Position numbers and translations under genes: made by a program
Origin: an uncultured Clostridia bacterium
GTDB lineage: Bacteria; Bacillota; Clostridia; Christensenellales; CAG-138
DNA length: 5,227 bases
NCBI GenBank assembly: GCA_937900325.1
Contig: CALCEX010000148.1
Span: 1-5,227, forward strand
Direction of reading: 5' to 3'
Part shown: piece after piece, positions 1 to 4,734 of the stretch
Layout: each line of letters opens with the position of its first letter
Position numbering within the stretch: position 1 is the first letter of the stretch
Notes under the pieces: model-generated
The model's input: only the letters and a program-made list of their open reading frames with translations
The model's database searches: none
Told to the model about the DNA's origin: nothing

Positions 1-440
1 ATAGGCTCGCCCTTGGAGTTCAGATAGATGTTCTGTCCTTCGGGAATGCGGTCCCAACCTTGGATGTTGTTCACGACCGGCGGCTCCATGGCGGAGATCT
101 TGGAGTGCATTTCGGTGAGGAACGCCAGGTACGGGGAGACTTTGGCGTCCATGTGCTCGGCCGCTTGGGCCACGAAGAAGTTCGGCGACGAGTATTCGGC
201 GTTGTCGATCTTGTTGCCTTGCGTACCGGAGGCTTTGTTGGACCAGATGAAGTAGTCCGTTTGATGCAGGGCCAGCGAGTTGTCGTCGTCCGCGGATGCC
301 GAGGAGTAGATGCCGGGCAGGTGGTCGCCGTAGAAGACCACGGTGACCGGCTTGTCAAGCTTGTCGAGCTCGTCGAGGAATCCGGCGGTCGCCTCATCCG
401 TCAGAGACGCGCCCTTCTGATAGGTTTCGATGGATTCCCG
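1..440 (-). CDS. LTA synthase-like sulfatase, C-terminal fragment (partial, foreign to the rest of the window)
   Basis: This is the C-terminal part of an alkaline-phosphatase-fold sulfatase of the lipoteichoic acid synthase / phosphoglycerol transferase type. These are membrane enzymes whose extracellular domain moves glycerol phosphate from phosphatidylglycerol to a cell-surface polymer or glycolipid. The minus frame reads IETYQKGASLTDEAT, then VTVVFYGDHLPGIY (YGDH at 321-332), then TDYFIWSNKAS and a tail containing EPPVVNNIQGWDRIPEGQ. The Asp-His of GDH corresponds to the last two Mn-binding residues of S. aureus LtaS (Asp475/His476). The N-terminal membrane helices and catalytic Thr are absent, and the 3' end lies beyond the left edge. 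Isoleucine codons are all ATC/ATT with no ATA, unlike every neighbour. The protein resembles bifidobacterial homologues as I recall them, which is a memory-based impression. It has no start of its own and continues in frame from a transketolase N-terminus. The right boundary is approximate. Confidence 0.8.
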
Positions 441-458
441 CTCATCCTCGCCCAGAGG
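430..458. other. In-frame chimeric junction between transketolase and LTA-synthase-like sulfatase
   Basis: The minus frame from 1244 to 3 is open throughout (414 codons). It changes family between transketolase PLGED (residues 263-267) and sulfatase IETYQKG (from residue 272). The short stretch GEDERES between them could belong to either protein. Transketolases have G-x-PLGED or similar here, and LTA synthases often carry an acidic Gly-Asp/Glu stretch just before I-E-T/N-Y. A short shared sequence around GGCGAGGATGAG may therefore have allowed a mis-join, and the exact base cannot be fixed by eye. Codon style changes at the same place. An assembly chimera or a recombination breakpoint is inferred. 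Confidence 0.75.
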
Positions 459-1244
459 CTCGCCGTGGGCGCTGGCCTTGCCCTGCTTGGCCGTGCCGTA
501 GCCTATCTCGGTATTCACTATTATGAGGGAAGGATGCACGGCGTCCGCCTTGGCCCTGTCAAGGGCGGCCTGTATGGCGTCCGTATCCTCGCCGGAGGCT
601 ACCTCCTGCACCTGCCAGCCGTAAGCCTCGAACCTCGCCTTAACGTCCTCGTTAAAGGTGGACTCTATGCGTCCTTCTATGGTTATATGGTTGCGGTCGT
701 AAAGCAGTATCAGCTTGCCGAGGCCCATGGTGCCTGCCATGGAAGCGGCCTCGGAGGCAACGCCCTCCTGAAGGCAGCCGTCGCCGCAAAGGACATAGGT
801 ATAGTTATCGACCACCTTGTAGCCATCGCGGTTGAAGTGGGCGGCAAGCCGGCTTTCTGCCATTGCCATGCCTACCGCCATGGCAATGCCCTGGCCCAGA
901 GGGCCGCTGGTGGCTTCAACGCCCCTGGTGTGGCGGTACTCAGGGTGGCCGGGGGTAAGGCTGCCCCACTGGCGGAAGTTTTTAAGATCCTCAATAGTCA
1001 ACCCGTAGCCAAAGAGGTGCAGCAGTGAATACTCCAGCACGGAGGCGTGGCCTGCGCTGAGCACAAACCTGTCCCTGTTCTGCCACTGCGGGTTCCTTGG
1101 GTTATGCTTCATCTGCTTCCACAGCGTGTATGCCATGGGCGCAGCGTCGATAGCAAGGCCGGGATGGCCGCTTTTCGCCTTTTCAACGGCCTCCGCCGCC
1201 AGGAAGCGGATGCTTTTTACAGAAAGCTCATCGATCTTATTCAT
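441..1244 (-). CDS. tkt: Transketolase, N-terminal (thiamine diphosphate-binding) part, truncated by the join
   Basis: Transketolase moves two-carbon ketol units between sugar phosphates in the non-oxidative pentose phosphate pathway and needs thiamine diphosphate and a divalent metal. About 266 residues are visible. Catalytic-site histidines occur at 27 (SGHPG), 66 (AGHAS), 100 (PGHPEYRHT) and 260 (AHGEPLG), almost exactly where E. coli TktA has His26, 66, 100 and 261. TSGPLGQG is at 112-119, and the cofactor motif runs from GDGCLQEG (154-161) to YDRN (182-185). The start at 1244 is fixed by an in-frame TAA at 1260-1262 and by a GAAAGGA ribosome site 7 bases upstream. A full-length enzyme has roughly 650-670 residues, and the pyrimidine-binding and C-terminal domains are missing. 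After GEPLGED the frame continues into an unrelated sulfatase. AUA and AGG codons are frequent, as in the genes to the right. It lies 30 bases after the preceding co-directional gene, so it is probably the third gene of that operon. Confidence 0.9.
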
Positions 1245-1274
1245 GTTGCGTTCCTTTCTTTATTTGCGAGTATT

Positions 1275-2315
1275 TTATCTGTTCAACAGCTGCTTTATTA
1301 TCTCCGCAGGCTCCGTAACGCCGGATCTGTAAAGCTCCATAACGTCTTCGGAGCATATGGCGCACACCTCAAGGTTTATCACCGAAGTCTTGCCCGTTGC
1401 GGCAAGCTGCTCCGCAAGCTTCAGCATATCCTCTGCCGCCTCGTTCATGTTCACGCCTGCGCAGGCTCCCATGAGCCAGTGATCCTCTATCATCAGGGAT
1501 ACCAATTCCTCGGTGAGCTCCGCGCATATCACCTCGACAGAGTCGTTGCGGTCAGCCGTCCTGAGCGCCTCATAGGCCGCCACGGCAAGCTCCGCGTTTT
1601 CGGCATATATGGTATCCAAAAGGCCCACGGGTATCTCTTCCAGCGCTTTCTCCGTCCATTTTTCCGGCGTTCCCATGCCGGCGCCATGGAAATACGTGCC
1701 TTTATCCTGCAATTTCCCTTCGGCTGTCATTTCCTGCTGTATCATGTATCCGGCCCCGTTATCGCTCGCAAACAGAGACAGTGCGCGCACCGGAGAGCAG
1801 TGGGACGGATAGCTGTACAGCATTTCCCATGCAGCCGCCGCCACTGCGTCGCCATCAAAAGCAACGCCGGAGGTATTATCGGGTATTATGTGCGGCTTGT
1901 CCGTCAGTATTACCGCCGGGCCGGATATTTCCGGTATGTCGCCGGTTCGGGGCATATATATCAGCGATACGCCCTGCTTTGCCGCCTCCATGTTTTTCTG
2001 CTCCCGAGTGAGCTCCGGCTCCGGGGTAGCGTCGGAGCTGGTCGCCTGCACGTCATCGTCTATCGGTTCAGGGGTGGGCGCAGGCGTCTTTTCGGGTATC
2101 TCGGTCTGTTCAAAATTGCTGCCCGCGGCTTCTTCAATTATCTTCCGGAACTCCTCGCTGGCGTTCACCATGGCATAGCGCACATTTATCTTAGCTATGC
2201 TCTGGTTCATCTTATCGCTTATGGCAGGATTGGGGCTCATCTGCATCAGGCTCATGGCTACGAGCACCGAAAGCACCGCAACAGAGATTATGGCTATCCA
2301 GGTTCCCCTTTTCAT
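1275..2315 (-). CDS. Membrane-anchored protein with divergent periplasmic-binding-protein (type 1)-like domain
   Basis: This 346-residue protein is not one I can name. Residues 1-4 are basic and 5-25 form one hydrophobic helix (an uncleaved anchor or signal sequence; no lipobox), so the rest should lie outside the membrane. A Pro/Thr/Glu/Asp-rich linker occupies about 72-101 (KTPAPTPEP, DATPEPE). From about 108 to 330 the pattern follows type 1 sugar-binding periplasmic proteins. AAKQGVSLIYMPRTG, AVILTDKP and GVAFDGDAVAAAAWEML match the strand-helix order of that fold. DTIYAENAELAVAAYEALR (234-252) matches the usual 'DAIFAANDEMALGAIEAL' segment, and SVEVICAEL and ICSEDVMEL match later elements. 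Residues 28-60 could be the first strand-helix unit, with the linker replacing part of the N-terminal lobe. Ligand-contact aromatic and Asp residues are not obviously kept. The start has a GGAGGGGG ribosome site 7 bases upstream (2323-2330) and overlaps the L,D-transpeptidase stop (ATGA, 2312-2315), so translation is probably coupled. The fold assignment is inference by eye. Confidence 0.8.
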   Translation of the reverse strand: MKRGTWIAIISVAVLSVLVAMSLMQMSPNPAISDKMNQSIAKINVRYAMVNASEEFRKIIEEAAGSNFEQTEIPEKTPAPTPEPIDDDVQATSSDATPEPELTREQKNMEAAKQGVSLIYMPRTGDIPEISGPAVILTDKPHIIPDNTSGVAFDGDAVAAAAWEMLYSYPSHCSPVRALSLFASDNGAGYMIQQEMTAEGKLQDKGTYFHGAGMGTPEKWTEKALEEIPVGLLDTIYAENAELAVAAYEALRTADRNDSVEVICAELTEELVSLMIEDHWLMGACAGVNMNEAAEDMLKLAEQLAATGKTSVINLEVCAICSEDVMELYRSGVTEPAEIIKQLLNR

Positions 2316-3388
2316 TTTTCCGCCCCCTCCATGCTGTCGCTGTCATATACCGTGGCCCAGCCCTCCTTTATGCTCTTGCGCAGCATATAGCCCTCTGTTC
2401 CCCAGTAGTTGACCTTGGCCCATTTGCCGTCCTCGCCCAGTCCTTCCTCCAGCAGGGCTATCGTGCTGTGGCGCGCCACCTTGTATATCTTATCGGCTTT
2501 GGCGTTTGGCTCGGCATAAAGATACTTGGTACCGGCAACATAATAGCCGTTCGGTATGGACTGCATCACGCCCTTCTCATAGGTTATGAAGCAGCGGCGC
2601 ACATAGCCCTCCCTTCCGTCCGCCGTTACCTTTACCCAGGGGTCGCCCTCCTGCAATACGGTAAGCTCAGTATCCCTGTCCAGCGTCTTTATGAGCTTGT
2701 CGTTGGTACCGTTGCCGGTACGCATCTGCGCCCCGTCCACAGTTATCCACGCCCTGCGGTCCTCAAGGGGCTCGTTGTCATATATATTGGTCTGAAAATC
2801 CCTGTACTCATCAAACGTCATATCCGTCTTGAGCGAGGAGGCCATACCGCTCTTCGCCTTGCCTGCCATCACCTTTACAGTCGTCCCGAAGGGAGCGTTG
2901 TAATATATCCACTTTGCGTCCTCCACATAAAGCCGCACGCAGCCGTGGGAGCCGTTTGTGCCAAGGTTTTTGAAAGCGGATTTTTTCAGCGTAGACGCAT
3001 CCCTCGATGAGAACATTATGGAATGGAAATATATGCCGCCCACTATCTGCGTCCAGTATCTGGCATACTCATTATTGAAGGCCGCGAACTTTCCGAAGCG
3101 CTCCCTTCCGCCTATCTTCCATGTGCCGCTCGGCGTCGGCGATGCGGGCTCGTCACCCTTGGCCTGTGTTTTGCCGGTGGTGCAGGCAAAGCGGCGTACG
3201 ATCCTCGTGTACTCGCCGTCGTCGTCCTTCTGGTATACCGTCACCACCTGATTGGCGGTGTCGAGCACTATATAATATTTGTCAGGGTCGTTATTCTGCA
3301 GCTCATCCCGGGCAAAGGCGGCGCCGGGCAGCAGCATAAGCGCGGCCATAGCTGTAAGCAGCGCGGTTTTGAATCTTTTGGAAAGCAT
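2312..3388 (-). CDS. Secreted L,D-transpeptidase (YkuD family) with two C-terminal SH3-like repeats
   Basis: L,D-transpeptidases form 3-3 peptide cross-links in peptidoglycan, or attach proteins to it, outside the membrane through a catalytic cysteine. This 358-residue protein has a signal peptide (residues 1-26: basic KRFK, hydrophobic core, AFA before RDE). The YkuD domain spans about 38-174. YFHSIMF supplies His122, and GTNGSHGCVRL supplies His148, nucleophile Cys150 and Arg152, so the active-site motif is complete. Two bacterial SH3-like repeats follow, at about 211-273 (ITVDGAQMRTG, WVKVTADGREGYV) and 280-343 (KYLYAEPNAKADKIYKV, WAKVNYWGTEGYML). They probably bind the cell wall. The start has GGAGGG 4 bases upstream (3393-3398), and a strong promoter lies just beyond. 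Because this is the first gene of the minus-strand group, the membrane-anchored protein and transketolase after it are probably co-transcribed. The substrate cannot be told from sequence: cross-linking versus editing is open. Confidence 0.93.
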   Translation of the reverse strand: MLSKRFKTALLTAMAALMLLPGAAFARDELQNNDPDKYYIVLDTANQVVTVYQKDDDGEYTRIVRRFACTTGKTQAKGDEPASPTPSGTWKIGGRERFGKFAAFNNEYARYWTQIVGGIYFHSIMFSSRDASTLKKSAFKNLGTNGSHGCVRLYVEDAKWIYYNAPFGTTVKVMAGKAKSGMASSLKTDMTFDEYRDFQTNIYDNEPLEDRRAWITVDGAQMRTGNGTNDKLIKTLDRDTELTVLQEGDPWVKVTADGREGYVRRCFITYEKGVMQSIPNGYYVAGTKYLYAEPNAKADKIYKVARHSTIALLEEGLGEDGKWAKVNYWGTEGYMLRKSIKEGWATVYDSDSMEGAEK

Positions 3389-3421
3389 AGATCCCTCCGA
3401 TAGTATAGTCCAACATATTAT

Positions 3422-3450
3422 ATTATATTGTATTTATCCCTTTTCGCCAA
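3422..3450 (-). promoter_or_regulatory. Sigma-A type promoter for the L,D-transpeptidase operon
   Basis: On the minus strand, TTGGCG (3445-3450) is followed after 17 bases by a perfect TATAAT (3422-3427). This predicts transcription from about 3415 and a leader of about 27 bases carrying GGAGGG. Overlapping AT-rich repeats of TATAAT/ATAATA next to the -10 offer alternative -10 hexamers. Confidence 0.72.
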
Positions 3451-3500
3451 CAATCAATTTTGTTCGTCTTTTCCATACAAAAAGGTCACATTCCTGCCAA

Positions 3501-3529
3501 TTGCATATCGCATCCTTATGTGGCATAAT
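3501..3529 (+). promoter_or_regulatory. Sigma-A type promoter for the zinc-ribbon protein gene
   Basis: TTGCAT (3501-3506), a 17-base spacer and CATAAT (3524-3529) make a good vegetative promoter. The predicted start is near 3536, about 30 bases before the ATG. It faces away from the transpeptidase promoter, with about 50 bases between the two -35 boxes. Confidence 0.65.
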
Positions 3530-3566
3530 TGATCTGGTATTTTATTTATCCTCAGGGAGGCAATAT

Positions 3567-4034
3567 ATGGCTATATTCAACAAATTGGGCAGCATCGCGC
3601 GCAGCGTATCCGGCAGGACCGGAAATATGCTGGAGGTAAGCAAGCTCAATGCTCTGATACGCAGCAGCGAGGACGACATAGAGGAGCTGAAGCAGCAGTT
3701 AGGCGAGTACTTTTACGGCAAGTATGCCGCCGGCGTTATACTGGATGGCGACGCTACGGAAATATGTAAAAAGATCCAGGCAGCCTATACTGAGATAAAG
3801 GCCAACAAAGCCGAGATAAGCAGCATAAAGGCCGCGGCGAAAGAAGCGGAAAACGAAGCCGCCGAGGAAGCCGAGGCAAAGGCACAGATCAGGCTCCAGT
3901 CCAAGGAGCTGTACGGAGAATTCGTAAACGCCGCCCGCTCCGTTTCCGGCCCGGTCACCTTCTGCCCCATGTGCGGCGCGCCAGTAAAAGACGGCTCGCA
4001 CTTCTGCGGCAGCTGCGGCACAAGGCTCAGCTAA
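3567..4034 (+). CDS. Coiled-coil protein with C-terminal zinc ribbon
   Basis: This 155-residue predicted cytoplasmic protein has no signal peptide or membrane segment. Residues 1-20 are basic and Gly/Ser-rich. About 22-120 is highly charged and helical, rich in Lys, Glu and Ala (for example AAAKEAENEAAEEAEAKA), and probably forms a coiled coil. It contains EYFYGKYAAG (47-56), a segment I associate with uncharacterised clostridial zinc-ribbon proteins. The C-terminus is a compact zinc ribbon with Cys133-x2-Cys136-x10-Cys147-x2-Cys150 (CPMCGAPV, HFCGSCG). The hexapeptide ARSVSG occurs twice, at 11-16 and 123-128, flanking the helical part. The start at 3567 is chosen over a longer open frame from 3279 because AGGGAGG sits 6 bases upstream (3554-3560). 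The promoter also lies inside the longer frame, and that extension would overlap the divergent transpeptidase gene. It ends in a strong terminator and is probably a single-gene transcript. The molecular role is unknown. Confidence 0.88.
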   Translation: MAIFNKLGSIARSVSGRTGNMLEVSKLNALIRSSEDDIEELKQQLGEYFYGKYAAGVILDGDATEICKKIQAAYTEIKANKAEISSIKAAAKEAENEAAEEAEAKAQIRLQSKELYGEFVNAARSVSGPVTFCPMCGAPVKDGSHFCGSCGTRLS

Positions 4035-4036
4035 GA

Positions 4037-4066
4037 AAAAAGAGCGGCTCGCCAGCCGCCCTTTTA
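4037..4066. terminator. Bidirectional intrinsic terminator between convergent genes
   Basis: The stem GCGGCT (4044-4049) / AGCCGC (4054-4059) has a CGCC loop. Past one A/C mismatch it extends through AAAAG/CTTTT. It is preceded by an A-run and followed by CTTTTATTT, so both strands carry a U-tract. It starts 3 bases after the zinc-ribbon stop codon and ends about 10 bases before the end of the DUF1508 gene, so it can serve both. Confidence 0.85.
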
Positions 4067-4075
4067 TTTGCCCTT

Positions 4076-4450
4076 TTACTTATCTTCGACCTCTACTATC
4101 TGAGCTTCGGGAGCGTTCTTCTTTACGCTCTCTATGCCGTTCATGCAGGAGGCTTTTGCCTTGTACCCCTCGGATACGGCTATTATCTCACCGTTTTTCG
4201 CCTTGAGGCGGAAACGGAACTCGCCGGCCTTGTCGGCGTATACTTCAAATTTGGGATGGTTGAGCTTCTCAAAACCTTCCACCGTCTGGTCCTCTATGCC
4301 GCCTTCACAGCACCTGCGCACGCTTTCTATGCCGCCGAGGCAGGCATCCTTGCTCTTATAGCTCTCGGATACGGCTATTACCTCTCCGTTTCCCGCCTTG
4401 AGGTTGAATGCAAAACCCGTCTTGGTGGTCTTTACCGTAAACTTGCCCAT
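4076..4450 (-). CDS. Tandem DUF1508 (YegP-like, UPF0339) domain protein
   Basis: This small 124-residue protein is built of two copies of the DUF1508 unit, at about 2-55 and 68-119. The shared core is F-x-F-x-LKA-x-NGE-(V/I)-IAVSE-x-YK-(S/A)-K (16-34 and 80-99), then GIESV (40-44 and 105-109). The family, which includes E. coli YegP, is a small beta-alpha domain of uncertain function, and many members are tandem duplications like this one. There is no signal peptide or membrane helix, so it should be cytoplasmic. The first copy has extra cysteines (37, 47, 48) and the second has one (102). The start at 4450 has AAAGGAA upstream with a rather long spacing of about 10 bases. The gene has its own promoter at 4515-4543 and ends at the bidirectional terminator, so it is probably monocistronic. 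No link of function to serC or the zinc-ribbon gene can be drawn. Confidence 0.9.
   Translation of the reverse strand: MGKFTVKTTKTGFAFNLKAGNGEVIAVSESYKSKDACLGGIESVRRCCEGGIEDQTVEGFEKLNHPKFEVYADKAGEFRFRLKAKNGEIIAVSEGYKAKASCMNGIESVKKNAPEAQIVEVEDK
4169..4403. repeat. Internal direct repeat (40 bp x 2) within the DUF1508 gene
   Basis: Bases 4169-4208 and 4364-4403 match at 36 of 40 positions, both beginning CTCGGATACGGCTATTA. They are offset by 195 bases (65 codons), which is the domain repeat length. They encode the LKA-x-NGE-x-IAVSE core of each copy. Conservation at DNA level, including synonymous positions, points to a fairly recent duplication or to gene conversion. Confidence 0.85.
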
Positions 4451-4514
4451 TTATAACTGCTTCCTTTCTGACAGCGCCGCATAGACGGCTTATTTACTAT
4501 TTGTTTATAAAATA

Positions 4515-4543
4515 AGAATATATTATCCATACGGCCGTGTCAA
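4515..4543 (-). promoter_or_regulatory. Promoter for the DUF1508 gene
   Basis: On the minus strand a perfect TTGACA (4538-4543) is followed after 17 bases by TATTCT (4515-4520). TATATT (4517-4522) at a 15-base spacing is an alternative -10. The predicted start near 4508 gives an untranslated leader of about 58 bases. A hairpin begins one base upstream of the -35 box. Confidence 0.62.
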
Positions 4544-4544
4544 T

Positions 4545-4567
4545 ATAAAGCGCCCGCAGCGCTTTAT
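4545..4567. repeat. Perfect 9-bp inverted repeat (hairpin or operator) next to the DUF1508 promoter
   Basis: ATAAAGCGC (4545-4553) and GCGCTTTAT (4559-4567) are exact reverse complements around a CCGCA loop. On the plus strand it is followed by TATTTTA, giving a weak terminator look, but no plus-strand gene ends here. It abuts the -35 box of the minus-strand promoter, so a protein-binding operator is an equal possibility. It could also terminate read-through. Confidence 0.6.
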
Positions 4568-4578
4568 TATTTTAGGCG

Positions 4579-4597
4579 CGCCTCAAATTTTGGGGCG
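4579..4597. repeat. Second hairpin upstream of the serC promoter
   Basis: CGCCTCAA (4579-4586) can pair with TTGGGGCG (4590-4597 region) around a three-base loop, with one T/G wobble; TTATTTAAG follows. The left side overlaps a perfect 10-base palindrome, AGGCGCGCCT (4574-4583). It ends about 10 bases before the serC -35 box. It could be a regulator site or a read-through terminator, and the function is unproven. Confidence 0.4.
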
Positions 4598-4606
4598 TTA
4601 TTTAAG

Positions 4607-4635
4607 TTGCTTTAGGTTTGCCGCCGGTGTATAAT
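4607..4635 (+). promoter_or_regulatory. Promoter for serC
   Basis: TTGCTT (4607-4612), a 17-base spacer and a perfect TATAAT (4630-4635) predict a transcript starting near 4642. The leader of about 93 bases is AT-rich. I see no T-box or other known riboswitch in it: it is too short for a T-box, and only a 4-bp GCCG/CGGC stem at 4653-4665 is visible. Confidence 0.68.
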
Positions 4636-4734
4636 TTAATGGAATGAAAATAGCCGGGAATCGGCATGAATTTCACTCTTATATATTTTTTATCTTACAG
4701 ACCAAAACAATATAAACAAATAAGGAGATGCCTA

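Noticed and set aside
60..1028. Long plus-strand open frame (322 codons) opposite the transketolase/sulfatase frame.
   Set aside because: It is antisense to a clearly recognised protein, has no good ribosome site, crosses the chimeric junction and has no recognisable domain. It is a codon-bias shadow.
1..1244. A genuine bifunctional transketolase-sulfatase enzyme.
   Set aside because: One half is a cytoplasmic enzyme cut inside its first domain. The other half is the end of an extracellular domain lacking its membrane part and nucleophile, so neither could work.
1047..2390. Plus-strand open frame of 447 codons opposite the membrane-anchored protein.
   Set aside because: Its composition is rich in His, Arg, Tyr and Leu with no motif, and it runs across the ends of three real minus-strand genes. 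The minus frames have ribosome sites, a signal anchor and operon structure.
3279..3566. N-terminal extension of the zinc-ribbon protein to an upstream ATG at 3279.
   Set aside because: The extension overlaps the divergent transpeptidase gene and its promoter. The promoter of the gene itself lies inside it, and the start at 3567 has a strong ribosome site.
4666..4734. In-frame upstream ATG that would lengthen SerC by 23 residues.
   Set aside because: It has no ribosome site. The added residues do not resemble SerC, whose usual N-terminus matches the start at 4735, and that start has AAGGAG at correct spacing.
4642..4734. Possible riboswitch or T-box in the serC leader.
   Set aside because: The leader is short and AT-rich with only a 4-bp stem and no T-box sequence or terminator/antiterminator pair.
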